From Moniliophthora roreri (lineage: Eukaryota; Basidiomycota; Agaricomycetes; Agaricales; Marasmiaceae): a stretch of 64,000 nt of DNA. The stretch covers positions 248,001-312,000 of the forward strand of contig LATX02000001.1 of assembly GCA_001466705.2 (NCBI GenBank). Direction: 5' to 3'. The translations under genes were made by a program, and so were the position numbers. This document shows, one piece after another, positions 45,813 to 58,574 of this stretch. A model generated the notes under the pieces. It ran no database searches, was not told the origin of the DNA, and saw nothing but the letters and a program-made list of their open reading frames with translations. Position 1 is the stretch's first letter. Each line of letters opens with the position of its first letter.

Positions 45813-45875
45813 TTGGGATGAGGTTGAGGGGAAGGGAGGTAGTATTTTATAGTGCATTGGGTTGGGTCATGTGAC

Positions 45876-46432
45876 ATCACAAAAACTGACAGGCCACTGC
45901 AATAGGTTACAGAGTGTTACCACAAAATGCAACAGCCTGCAATTGTTCTAGATGAATTTAATGTAGTTAGAACACTATGTAGTTATTCTGTAGTAATATA
46001 TTTAAGTTAAATACCTAATATAATGCCCCATAACAATTGCAGGGCATTATAACATGTTGCAGACATTATATCACAATATAATGTGTTTTGGGTGTTATAT
46101 CAAGTTGCATGCATTATATTGAGTTCCAGCTGTTATATCAGATTGTGTAGTATTCTAATGGAGTATAGAATGCTATATCAGTGATGCAGCACTGATACAG
46201 CACTGATACAGCACCTTCATGAAGGATGGGACTCTAAGGAAAATAATTGGCAGTGATCATATGCCTGAAGACCCCTCCAAAGTGGACCTTAAATTCCAAC
46301 ATGTGGCAAATTTTCAAACTCCATTTCTTTCTCTTCTTAACTACTACTATTGTTGTCCCCACCACTGTTATCCCCTTCTCCCATTGTCATTCCCTTCCAC
46401 CACTGTCATCTCCATCACTGACAATAGCAATG
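45876..46432. other. AT-rich sequence with hairpin-forming words
   Basis: CCCATAACAATTGCAGGGCATTATAAC, TTATATCA/TGATATAA words and CAGCACTGATACAGCACTGATACAGCAC (46186-46212) are short repeats. No gene seen. Confidence 0.4.
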
Positions 46433-46780
46433 ACATGCTTGACACCAACAACACACTGAACAATGTTCCTCAATGCTGTCTGACATATTACAGCCAGCAA
46501 CAAGACCAACATCATGTGCTACGTCATCACCCTCACTGCTGCCAACAACATGCTTAACACCAATGGCACTCTTGATAATGTTCCTCACTGCTACTGACAA
46601 CACTTGCTGACACATCACCAACATTATTAACATTATGTGCCATGTTACTGCCCTCACCAGTAATATGCTCAACACTAATGTCCTTGACAAGGTCCGTCAA
46701 GCTGCCAAAATGCTATTAATAATACCAGTGCTCAGACACCATCTAAAAGGGGTACATCATTCACAGCTCATATTACAACA
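46433..46780. repeat. minisatellite, three degenerate 115-bp units
   Basis: ATGCTTGACACCAACAACAC (46435), ATGCTTAACACCAATGGCAC (46550) and ATGCTCAACACTAATGTCC (46665) start units 115 bp apart; each also has an AATGTTCCTCA.TGCT block and ATCATGTGCYAYGT. Confidence 0.75.
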
Positions 46781-47339
46781 TAGACTCTTACAATTTCAAC
46801 CCTAGGTCCATCATATTGAATCCAATGTCATGCCTGATCATCAAGGTTAGTGTATTGTTGGTGCCCACATGTGTCTACATAAAGTGTGCCTCTTATCATT
46901 TTTTCATCTCATTCACTGATGATACTGTCTTAGGTTCTTTGATTGCCAGTGTTGCTGGTTTGGTGAGCTTACCCTTGTGAATATATTTGAACAACCTGTT
47001 TACTCCTCCCCATTCTTAGATACTTTTTTTGCCTATAAATAGGCTGTCAGGCAGTGTTGTACAGGTAACAATGTTGCTAGTAATACTGTACCTTATGTAT
47101 TTAAAGTGAATATATGATTCTTTAACCTGTTTATTTTGATAGGATTGAAGCAAGGCTCTTGAAGCAAGGCTCAGACTGATAAGGTAAATGTAAGAGGATA
47201 AGAGATAACTGTCACATTTTAGACAGCTGCCACAAAGAGTGTCATAGTGGTCCATGTGTGATGCAAACTGCACAAGACAACATGATAAACCACTTTTGTA
47301 AGATAAGTTAAGTGCCTGTTCTAAGCCATAATTGTTGAT
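46781..47339. other. no recognisable gene
   Basis: Contains TTGCCTATAAATAGGCTG (47030-47047), a TATA-box-like palindrome, but no supported transcript follows. Confidence 0.3.
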
Positions 47340-48636
47340 GCTGATATGCATAACTTTTACCTTTTGTTTCACACACAAAAAGAGAATATTTTGCACTTTT
47401 ATAGTTGAAAATGAAATATATAAGGGAATTGAGGACTAGTGTAAGCCCTAAGCAGCTAGTCAAAGTGAGTAGTAGAGAAGAATATAAAATATTAGCAGAG
47501 TAATGGTTGATGGTAGGCCATACAAGGGTACCCAACCACTGCTAGTATGAAAATAAACAGCAAATCTGAATACATAGAAGCATCCCGAAACCTGTAGAGA
47601 ACCACACCACATCACACCTCTCTATCGAAAGCTTACCAAAGGGAATATTTTCAAACCACACCTGACTTGAAGGAAGAATAAAAGCCTCCAATGATACATC
47701 AACGAGAATATTACCAAGAAACAGATATGAAACAGAGAATGACAAATTATCAGCGGGGGATACTTGAGATACCGATATCAAATTAGACAAATGAAATAGA
47801 CGATTGGTTACTGGAAAGGTGCCTGTATCACGGAAAGTGGAAGACAAAGCTGTATGACGAGAAGATAGCACAGCTGAGCTTACGCATACACTTTAGAAGA
47901 GAAATGGAAGCATATTACATGTCCACAGAGCAGATGACAATAGACGGAGAAGGAAGGAACCATGCAGAGTGGTATGGAAGTATAATATTTTCAAACAGAG
48001 TTGGAAGGAGAGCCGTTTGATCAAGAAAATTGCAAACGATTGGTGTCAGGAGACTGTGCAATCGTCATAGAAAAAGAATAAAAGAGATTATGGCTATGAA
48101 GCCTGACTACAATTGGACACTGTGACAGAGAAATTACCAAACACAGCTCAGTTTATATAATATTTAGCACCCAACTCAGTTTTATTTGTATGTGTGACAG
48201 ATATATTAGATTATTTATGTTGTAGGGTATATAAAAGGACATGTTTTGTAGATGGAAGGCAGGAGAGATACTGCCCACTGATTACCAGAGTATATGACAT
48301 TGTTGTTCAGGTAGAAGAGCTACCAGCAATCAGTATTTTTCAACCACTTTGGGCTCTAGCTTATTTAGTTGTGCAAGAGGCACAGGCTAGTTGAGACCTG
48401 AGACTAACCCAAACCAGAGATATAAATAAAAGCTAGGAAGAGCTTAGTTTTTAATGCAAGAGGCATGTTTTCTGATAAGAAGAATATTGTATCAGTTTAC
48501 CAAGAGGGTAGCTGACATGCATCAGTATAGTCTGGTGTTTTGACGTGAATCAGAGAGGGTTTCAGGCTAGCAGTGTCTAGAAGATTTGTCCTCTTGAGAA
48601 TTGTTGCAGAACATAGCTAAGAGGGCTATATTCAGG
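47340..48636. repeat. left arm of a 1.2-kb inverted repeat (LTR-like)
   Basis: It is the reverse complement of 52894-54065 with scattered differences; matching peptides in mirror image frames (NHYSANILYSSLLLTLTSC, CDTGTFPV...SVSRVSPADN) show this, though they are not real genes. On + it carries GGGTATATAAAAGGAC (48228) and GATATAAATAAAAGC, LTR-promoter-like. It ends exactly at the N at 48637. A third, diverged copy is at 51436-52640. Confidence 0.8.
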
Positions 48637-48637
48637 N

Positions 48638-51425
48638 AGTTAGGTATTTTGGAAGAGTGGAAAGGTTCAAGTTGGGATACATGGAAAACAGAGTGAATGC
48701 TGGAAAGGTAGTCAGGAAGTTGGATGGTGAAGGCATTGGAGCTTGATTGAGCAATGATTGTGTACAGACCTAGGTACTTCTCTGCAAGCTTCTTCATTGG
48801 CCAAGTCATCTTAATATGCTTGGCTAGAATGTAGACTTGTTGGCCAACTTGGAAGTCAGGTGTGGGTTTTCATTGATTATTGGCTGTGATTTTATAAGCT
48901 TCCTGGGCAGCCTTGATCTCATTGTGTAGGAACTGGTGTACATCATTGAGATTGCTAACATAGTTGTGAGCTTTCTGGGATGTGAGATGGTATTCTGGGT
49001 GTACTGTGATGTTCAGATGGTATCTCTTGTTGGCAAAGAAAGGAGAGATACCTGTGGAAGTGTTAGGAGCATTGTTGTAAGCAAACTCTGCAAGAGGTAA
49101 CAAGACATCCCAGTTGTCCTGCTGGTAAGTGCAGTACATCTGAAGATACTGTTCCAATATCTGATTTGCTTGTTTGGTCTGTCCATTGGCTTTGGGGTGA
49201 TAACTGGAAGTGAAGTGCAACTTCATGTTTAGAGCTTGTCCAAGGCTTTGGCTGAAGGACAAAATGAATTCGGATCCACAGTTGGAGGTAACATGGGTTG
49301 GAACACCATGCTTGGAGAAGACATGGATAACAAAGAGTTGTGTGAGAGTTTTGGAAGTGATCTTTTTGGAAAGAGGAATGAAGATGGCTTGCTTGCATGC
49401 ATGATCAATGATGACAAGGATAGATGTGTGACCATTGGAATCAGAGAGCTGTTCAATGAAGTTGAGAGAGATGGAATCCCAAGGTCGGGTTGGAACAGGT
49501 AAGAGTTTGAGCATTCCATATGGCCGATGTCGATGAGACTTGTTCCTGCCACAGTCAGTGCATGACCTAACATAGTTCTTGACAAAATCCTGGATCCAAG
49601 GCCAAGTATATAAACACTGAATGATTGCTAGCATATGATTCTGGCCAAAGTGACTGGCAAGGACATGGTCATGATGATGCTTGCAGACTTGTAGGCAGAG
49701 GTTGTTGGCTGAGAGTATAAAGATCCTGTTGTCTAGTTGGAGGAGACCAGAGTCATTGATTGTCCATTGGTTGTGGCCTTTCTGCACATGTTGCATGCCT
49801 GCAATGGCTTCAGGGTTGGAGGGAAGAGCAGTTCAGATGTTGGAATGGAGCTTCTTGATGTCCATGAGAACACTTGCTTGGAGAACAGGTTCCTCTAAGT
49901 AAGTCGCCCGAAGTGAGGAGATGAGCTGCTCTTTAGTGAAAATTAGCTGAAGATTCTGTAGATTGACTGACACATAGCCAGTATCTCCCTCTTTAGAGTA
50001 GATGTCCCAATGTCTAGTCAGAGCATCAGGCTTGGCACCTAACCTTCCTGGCTGAAAATGGATTACCATGTTGAAGGCAGATAAGTACTCTGACCATTGG
50101 ACCTGTTGTCAGGTGAGAATCTTGGTAGTGGAGAAATATTCCAAGTTCTTGTGGTTGGTGATGATGTTGATTGGGTTAGCAGCACCTTCGAGGTAATAAT
50201 GCCACAACTTGAATGCTTCAGAGATAGCAAGCAACTCCTTGTCATGTGTGTCATAGTTGAGTTCAGCTCCAGTAAGGATTCGAGAGAGGAAAGTGACTGG
50301 GTGAAGTTCGCCATTGGAAAGGGTGATGCAAAGAATGGCAGCAATAGCATAGTTGGATGTGTCGGTTTCAATCATGATTGGGCAATCAGGTTCCCAGTGA
50401 GTCAGTACCAGTGCTTGGGTGAAAGTTTCCTTAAGGTCTTCGAACACTTTCTGAGCCTTGGGTCCCCAGTTCCATTGGACGTCCTTTCTAGTAAGCCAGG
50501 TGAGAGGAATAGTGATGTTGGAGTAGCTGTAGATGAACCAGTGGTAGAAGTTACAGAACCCTAGGAAGGATTGGATGTCTTTAACTTTCTGGGGAACAGG
50601 CCAGTCAGCAATAGCTTGGACCTTGTCTTTGGCCATGCAAAAGCCATTGGGTGAGAGTATGAATCCAAGGAATTTGCATTTGGATATGTGGAACTCGCAC
50701 TTCTTTGGATTACAATATAAGCCATGCTTTTTCAACTGTCAGAGGACCTCCTTAATGTGCTTCTCATGATTGTCCATGTTTTCAGAATAGATGAGGATGT
50801 TGTCAAGATAAACAACAACACAGATGTTTAAGAGATCAGTGAAAATGGAATTGACAAAGTGCTGGAAAGCAGCAGGAGTGTTGGTGAGTCCTTTAGGGAT
50901 GATGTTCCATTGATAAGAGCCATATCAGGTCTGAAATGCAGTTTTCCACTCATCACCTTCAGGGATTCATACGAAATGGTATGCATGGCAAAGATCGAGC
51001 TTGGTATAAACTTTGGCCTTACTCAGGGCATCAAGTGGGTCAGAAATGAGAAGAAGGGAATAACAATCCTTCTTGGTGATCTTGTTAAGGCCTTGAAAAT
51101 CCACACACAGGCATAGGGCCCTGGATTTCTTCTTAACAAAGAGTACCAGTGCTCCAAAGGGTGAGCCTGAGGAGGTGATGAATCCACTGCAAAGATTGTC
51201 ATCTAGGAATTCCTGAAGAGCTGCCAGCTCATTGCCTGAGAGAGAGTAAACTCAGCCAAGAGGTGGCTGAGCTCCTTCCTCAAGTTCAATCTTCAGATTG
51301 AACTCTTGGTGGTCAGCAAGTTTCCAGGAAAGACCTTCATTGAAAACAGGTGCAAACTTGTGATAGGGAGTAGGGACAGCAGACATATCAACCAGCTCAA
51401 TGTTGCCAGCCTTACCAGAAGACTC
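48638..51425 (-). pseudogene. element D RT, RNase H and integrase
   Basis: It reads [54 protein letters not shown], then the catalytic box as VVVYLDNILIYS (about 50815; the second Asp of YxDD is Asn), FLGFCNFYHWFIYSYS, MIETDTSNYAIAAILC (RNase H), NYDTHDKELLAISEAF, and integrase GRNKSHRHRPYG, SILVIIDHACKQAIF, TSNCGSEFI, HPKANGQTKQANQILEQYL, ending SVFHVSQLEPFHSSKIPN at the N. Seven in-frame stops (51252, 50967, 50925, 50739, 50109, 49833, 48871) are all TGA. Catalytically dead. Confidence 0.88.
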
Positions 51426-51435
51426 TGTGCTCAGT

Positions 51436-52640
51436 AATATACCAATTTTATAAACCTTTCAAATTCTACACATATGAGCATTGTTCAGACATATTTAAAC
51501 AGTTGAAATGATAAGAAACATGGAAATAGAAGGACTGATATGAGCCTGAGTAGTCAGTCAAAACCTATATATGCTTGATGGCATGAAGCTATAAGTTAAT
51601 TGTACTTACAGTATGCTCCACATGGGTACCAAGTCACTTATAGACTCTCAATATTGTGCATTGAGCCTTCTGAAACCTGTAGGGACCTCTATATGGTGTG
51701 TTCAAGAGAGACACATTGGTAGTTGAACATATATATGGTATATCAAGGGGATATTTCACTTTTAAACAATCTTCAATTACTCTCAGCAAGCTCCTTCAAG
51801 CTTGGGATGATACCTATGATATACCAAGAGAAAAGATACAATGATATCCAAATCATGTATATAATGGAGTATTAGCTCAAGTATATGATCACTCTGCATT
51901 CCAAGAGGGTGATGCCATAATCCTCCAAAGATAGAAGGAAAGTGATAAGACAGAAATCAGATATGACTGATAGACAAGAAAAGAAACATGAGAGATAAGC
52001 ATGAGTCAGTCAGATAGGACAGACAGAACAAGGAAATACATAATGACTCCTATGGAAGTTGAGAGTATTTCTGACCATTGAAAAACAGGATAAGGAACTC
52101 CTAGGCAGTAGCAATGGATTCCAAACCTAGATACCCATATACCACATGGAGGGCCTAGCTCGAGTCATGCTTCTGATACTCAAGATTGTATTTATTGGTG
52201 ACCTGCATACCCATATATAGTATGGGATTACTGTTGTGACATGGGACTGAACCCATATATGTTCATTTTGTGATTTTTTTTCTGTGACCAGTACAATATA
52301 TACCTATTATTATAATTTTATTGTAGATATTTGTTTCCAGCAGTATATAAGGACAGTTTTGTAGGTAGGAGCAAGAGGAATCTGCCCTATCACTATGCGA
52401 TATTTGTATGTGGCTATTGTTTGTGTAGAGAAATCACATCTGATCAGATTTTCCTCCTCATGTCAGGCCCTAGGGACTCAGAGTAGACCTAGTTGAGATA
52501 TAAGACTATATACCAAACTTAATAGTGACGGTGAAGATGCTCAAAAACCTATGCCTCTACTATGAAAACACGAGGCCTGTGGTGCTAAAATACCCCTAAA
52601 AAAGGTATATATATAAGTTCTTGATTCTCAGTTTTGTTTG
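51436..52640 (+). repeat. diverged LTR-like sequence, same family as the inverted-repeat arms
   Basis: In plus orientation it follows the left arm block by block: GAAACCTGTAGGGACC (left arm GAAACCTGTAGAGAACC), GGGTACC, AGTATATAAGGACAGTTTTGTAGG (left arm GGTATATAAAAGGACATGTTTTGTAG) and GAATCTGCCC. It marks the left part of the 3-kb insertion in element D pol. Confidence 0.6.
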
Positions 52641-52893
52641 TGAGTTGGTTCGGCGTGGTTCACTGTTACCACAACGTCAAGAATAATTTCTCAATGTCTC
52701 GCTCAGTAGTTCAGAGATGAATGCCTTCAAAACAACTTCTCAGATCGAGATTGGTGTTTGTTTTGTATAATATTTATGGGTTTATAGTTTTATTAATCAC
52801 TTCAAAGCAAATACTGGTATCGATGTTTGACTAGAAACTGCCCAAAGAATAAACTTCTTCTAAGCGAGAACAAAGGTACCTCTTGTACCTGAA
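52641..52893. other. spacer between LTR-like copies
   Basis: No gene. Just before the right arm lies AGGTACCTCTTGTACC (52874-52889), which resembles GGTTGTATCCAGTACAAGAGGTAC at 54330-54354. Confidence 0.35.
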
Positions 52894-54065
52894 TATAGCT
52901 CTCTTAGCTATGTTCTGCAATGATTCTCAAGAGGACAAATCTTCTAGACACTGCTAGCCTGAAACCCTCTCTGATTCACGTCAAAACACCAGACTATACT
53001 GATGCACGTCAGCTACCCTCTTGGTAAACTGATACAATATTCTTCTTATCAGAAAACATGCCTCTTGCGTTAAAAACTAAGCTCTTTCTAGCTTTTATTT
53101 ATATCTCTGGTTTGGGTTACAATCTCAGGTCTCAACTAGCCTGTGCCTCTTGCACAACTAAATAAGCTAGAGCCTGAAGTGGTTGAAAAATACTGATTGC
53201 CAGTAGCTCTTCTACCTGAACAACAACCTCATACACTCTGGTACTTGGTGGGCAGTATCTCTCCTGCTTTCCACCTACAAAACACATCCCCTTATATACC
53301 CTACAACATAAATAATCTANGATGATTGCACAGTCTCCTGACACTAATCATTTGCAATTTCCTCAATCAAACAGCTCTCCTTCCGACTCCATTTGAAAAT
53401 ATTATACTTCCATGCCACTCTGCATGGTTCCTTCCTTCTCTATCTATTGTCATCTGCTCTGTGGATGTGTAATATGCTTCTATTTCTCCTCTAAAGTGTA
53501 CGCGTAAGCTCAACTGTGCTATCTTCTCATCATACAGCTTTGTCTTCTGCTTTCTGTGATACAGGCACCTTTCCAGTAACCGATCGTCTATTTCATTTGT
53601 CTAATTTGATATCAGTATCTCGAGTATCCCCCGCTGATAATTTGTCATTCTCTGTTTCATATCTGTTTCCTGGTAATATTCTCATTGATGTATCATCGAA
53701 GGCTTCTATTCTTCCTTCAAGTCGGGTGTGGTTTGAAAATATTGTTTAAAATTGAAAATATTCCCTTTGGTAAGCTTTTGATAGAGAGGTGTGATGTGGT
53801 GTGGTTCCCTACAGGTTTTGAGATGCTCCTCTGTATTCAGATTCGCTGTTTATTTTCATACTAGCAGTGGTTGGGTACCCTTGTATGGCCTACCGTCAAC
53901 CATTACTCTGCTAATATTTTGTATCCTTCTCTACTACTTACTTTGACTAGCTGCTCAGGGCTCACACTAGTCCTCAATTCCCTTGTATATGTCATTTTCA
54001 ACCATGAAAGTGCAAAATATTCTCTATTTGCATGTGAAATAAAAGGTAAAAGTTATGCATATCAA
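52894..54065. repeat. right arm of the 1.2-kb inverted repeat
   Basis: It starts CCTGAATATAGC, the complement of the end of the left arm, and runs to about KGKSYAY-equivalent sequence at 54065. It contains an N at 53320 and a small local duplication near 53740 (GAAAATATTG...GAAAATATTC). Confidence 0.8.
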
Positions 54066-54187
54066 TGGCAAAGCCAGATATTTGTTCTGCGCTTTAGCGA
54101 ATAGTCATTTTTGAGGCAAGAGAAGACTTTGTATTAGAAAGTTTTAGTGGCTTTCTGGAGGCAGCTAGTGTTTTGCTAGTGTCAATG

Positions 54188-54330
54188 CATCTTAGAGAGG
54201 GCTCAGGCTATGAGAGTAGAAGTTTTCCTGCTTAAGTGTGTTCTAAATTGAGTAGTCACATCTTAGAGAGAGCTCAGGCTACCAGAGTAGAAGTTTTCCA
54301 GCTTAAGCACATTAGAGATCACAACCAAAA
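54188..54330. repeat. two tandem units of 71 bp
   Basis: CATCTTAGAGAGGGCTCAGG (54188) recurs at 54259 as CATCTTAGAGAGAGCTCAGG; both continue with CTAYSAGAGTAGAAGTTTTCC.GCTTAAG. Confidence 0.85.
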
Positions 54331-54536
54331 GGGTTGTATCCAGTACAAGAGGTACTGTAGTCTTTGATTACTTGGGTTATCACTTCAAGGTAGTCTTACC
54401 ATCACCTCAGCACAATTAGCTGTTGTATTTAGGCTTGATTGAGATAGTAGAAACCAGAAAATGCACAATAAAAACAAATTATTTAAACAAATATATCCTC
54501 ATAGTCTCTACATTGATAACCAAATACACACTTATT

Positions 54537-55405
<869 letters not shown>

Positions 55406-55471
55406 CCTTGTAGATAACACCAGAAGGGTCAACACAACTCCAATCCGGTGTTGAGGTATTGGAGCTGTGGT

Positions 55472-57100
55472 CTAGTTTTTTGACTCAGCAGAACTGCTGG
55501 CTTTGTCGGTCAAGGGTGCTTTGTCAACAGAGGCAGCACATCTGGATGCTTTATCTTTCACATTGTGGGCTTTCTTCTTTGCACAGTTGTTGATGTCATG
55601 CTTGTCACTGCAGAACATGCAAAGACTATTCTCCTGTCGGCACTTGTGTTCTTCGTCTGTCAGTTTCCTGTTCTTGAGCTTGCCTTCAAGCCAAGAGGGT
55701 AGCAATTTGGACTGGTTTCCTGAACTGGACTTTGACTTAGCAGTGGAAGAGGAAGATAAAGAGCCTTGGTCCAAGGACTGGGATTTGCCTGAGTTGAAGT
55801 TGGAACCTGAGTTCCCACTTGAAGATGAACCCTTGCCATTCCTGCCCCTGGAACTGGAACTGGTGCCAGACTTCAGACCTGAAGACTGGGCAGATCCTGA
55901 CATGCGAGACTTCTCAGCCTGTTGAGACCAATACTGGTCATCAATCAAATGGGCAAGAACTCAGAGCACATAGAAAGAATCAGGTTGGCCAATGGGAGAC
56001 ATCTCATCCTTGATGCAGTCAGGCAGACCCCGGTAGTACTGGTAAGAAAAGGTGTTCTTGCTCCAATCCAGTTCAACCATAGTGTCCTGGAGCTTGAGAT
56101 TGTAGGTGCAGATGTGATCTGCATCATGCATCCAGAGGTTGTTGAGAGTGTCCTCCACTTCAGCTTATGAGTTATGAGGTCTGAAGTTGACCCAGAGTTC
56201 ATTTATGAATGTGGCATAGTTCTTGGTCCAAAGAGCTTTGGGCCCTGGCTGAACGCCAAGAATGACATGCTGAAACCATTTAGATGTGTTGCCCCAAAGA
56301 AAGAAAAGAGCGAACATGACTTTTGAAGTGTCAGCAGAGAAGGTGTTGGGTTGGTTGTTGAAGTGAAGTTTCAGGAGCTTCAGGTTGCTACCATCACATG
56401 TATCAGGTTCTTTCAGTTTGGACTTCACACAAGATGACTTCTCTGGGTTGCCTGTTAATTCCAGATAATCAGCTAAGGAGCTGAGAACATGGGTCATGGA
56501 TTGGAAGGTGAGAAGAGCTTCATTGTTTTCAGGGGATCAGCCCTGAGAACGACTGCATCTGCCGTATCCACCACTACTACTGCCTTCTTCTCTGCTGCTG
56601 GGAGGTAGGGAATCATCTCCACCACCATCACCAGGTCCATCACCAGGCACTTCGTCGTCTCCATCTCCTCCTTTCTCATCACTATCTCCATCCAGAGCTA
56701 GTTGGCAAGGCAGTATGGAGCCTGCAACAGAGCATTCTTCATCATCCTCTTTGTCTGGAGGTCCAGCCTGCTGACCAGTGTCACCAGAACCATCAGGGGC
56801 TTCTAAGTCAAGAGGCAAACCAAAGCGAGAGAATAAGCTCAGCTGACCTGTGTATCTGTTGGATCCAAATGTTGAAGGAAAAGGGGATGAGAGAAAACTA
56901 GTCTGAGGGGACTGGCATGAAAGATGTGTGGAAATAGAGTCATAGGAGAAGAGACTGCCAGATGATGGCCCAGTCCATGAACTGCTGTCTTTAAGTGATT
57001 CCTGAATGAAGTCACTCTGCATTTGGAAAGTGGGTTTCATGTGTGCAGTATGCCCCACCTTACCTGAAGATGCAGGGACTCCTGCAGCTTGACATTGCAC
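55472..57100 (-). pseudogene. element D gag
   Basis: Acidic, Gly/Ser-rich N-terminus ([16 protein letters not shown]), capsid with [74 protein letters not shown] and [16 protein letters not shown], a Ser-rich linker, and a knuckle [13 protein letters not shown] (CX2CX3HX4C). Stops: TGA near 56536 and 55957, TAA near 56168. Confidence 0.85.
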
Positions 57101-57232
57101 CTAGAGATTGCAGTCAGCATCTTGCTTCTGACATTGGGAATCAGCTTTAGTCAGTTGTTTGGCAGTGAAGGAAGTTGGAGCAGAAGATTGTGGTCAGAAG
57201 AAAGAAAAAAAAACCATAATTCAGCAGTTCCT

Positions 57233-57243
57233 AAGTGGAAAAT
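57233..57243 (-). other. predicted self-primer binding site of element D
   Basis: The sense strand ATTTTCCACTT starts 2 nt after the LTR end (57246) and is the exact 11-nt complement of AAGTGGAAAAT in the LTR (plus 57456-57466). Confidence 0.6.
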
Positions 57244-57245
57244 AC

Positions 57246-57900
57246 TGTTAGGACTATGCGAGAAGGAAGAGACAAGAACAGGTATGGCTGAATGGCAAGG
57301 AGAGTACTGTATGAGGATCTCCATATGAAGGGGGTAGGTTTGCTGAAGCTATTGGCAACAGCACTACTGAACTACAGGGCTTGGCCAAGATGAAGGGTCT
57401 CTGCACAAGTGAGGATGAGAGTGAGTAGATAGAAGAAGAGCATAGAACAATGTTAATTTTCCACTTGGGGTATACTGGTAGAATACAGCGGTTTATATCT
57501 ACTGGGAAAGGGTACAACATGGAGAACATGTGCAGTCCATGAGGATAATGACCAAGATGTCACTACAAGAAAAACATGTGGTAAGATGTACAATGTGGAG
57601 ATTAATGAAACGTGTAAGATATGATAGAAAGGGCATGTAGGTGGTCCTTGTACAAGGTCTCATATGGGTTCTGGCTGAGTTGAGTCATATGGGCATAACT
57701 CAAGTGCAGAGTGAAACTACTCCATGTTTGGCCAGGTCTGAAAAGCCTGCACTGCACAAGAAGTGCTAGATCATGTAAATGCTTGGAAAGCAGCAAGAAT
57801 ACTGAAGCAGTGGAAGGAGCTGGAGACTGCAAGTGGTGTCTGGTGGACAGCACTGTACAACCTTCCATATTAAAATCTAGTGCATTCTGTGACACTTGGT
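57246..57900 (-). repeat. 5' LTR of element D, outer end not fixed
   Basis: The inner end is fixed by CCTAACA (sense) at 57246 next to the primer site. The outer end is somewhere before the CACTA element at 58101; the end coordinate given is arbitrary. Confidence 0.5.
57456..57497 (-). promoter_or_regulatory. element D LTR core promoter
   Basis: Sense TATAAA starts at 57497; the self-priming stretch AAGTGGAAAAT starts at 57466, 31 nt later, matching the layout of elements B and C. Confidence 0.55.
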
Positions 57901-58100
57901 TTTATGCACAACTGGCTTAAAGGTGTTCTGCAGACTCACTTGCATGATCTGTTTAGAATTGGTGTCTGTTCTGGAGATTAATATGAGGTGCTAGACAGAG
58001 ATAACAGTGATAGTGCAGAAATAGACTGGTTTGAGTAGGCCTCATCATCAGCAGAAGCAAATACATCAGAGTTGGAGGATCTAATGCAGAAGAGTAAAGA

Positions 58101-58557
58101 CACTATGGACAAAAGGTCCTTTTGGAATAATTTTCTACAAAATTTAGTTAACTAAAAATGTTTATATAGTAGGAATAAGTTTTTTATATAAAAAAGACAG
58201 TCTCAAAATCATGTACTTTTTTCTTATACTTTTTTTGTCCAAATTTTATTGAAATTAGATCAAAATCTTGATACTTTCCTACTAGTTTTAGCTAAAAAGC
58301 AATTATCAAATATTCTATTCACTTTCAGACACATTTAGCCAAAATATTTTATATATCAAAGTTCTATCTTTTCTGACTGTTTTGCAACTGTTAGGATTAC
58401 TATATATTCCTACAGAATTGCATAAGGAAAATGCTCTTTAAAGATAGTTAAATTTACAATAAGTTTAGAACAAATGTTGCCCAGAGGGATGTATTAGCTT
58501 TTAGCAATATTTTTCAAATATTTTAGTAAATTCCAAAAGGACCTTTTGTCTGTAGTG
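58101..58557. mobile_element. CACTA-type MITE, 457 bp
   Basis: Terminal inverted repeats of 26 bp, CACTATGGACAAAAGGTCCT... and CACTACAGACAAAAGGTCCT... (two mismatches, both ends continuing TTTGGAA), flanked by a 3-bp target duplication AGA (58098-58100 and 58558-58560). CACTA ends plus 3-bp duplications define the superfamily. The interior is AT-rich without ORFs. Each end holds the palindrome AAAAGGTCCTTTT. Confidence 0.92.
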
Positions 58558-58574
58558 AGAGGAACAACTGCAAT

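Noticed and set aside
47030..47047. Host promoter from TATAAATA palindrome
   Set aside because: No transcript or gene model follows it.
47542..47871. 109-codon minus ORF (and its mirror at 53516-53749) as a gene
   Set aside because: The two ORFs are shadows of the inverted-repeat arms. Conservation is at the DNA level over the whole arm, not codon-wise, and the copies differ by frame-breaking changes.
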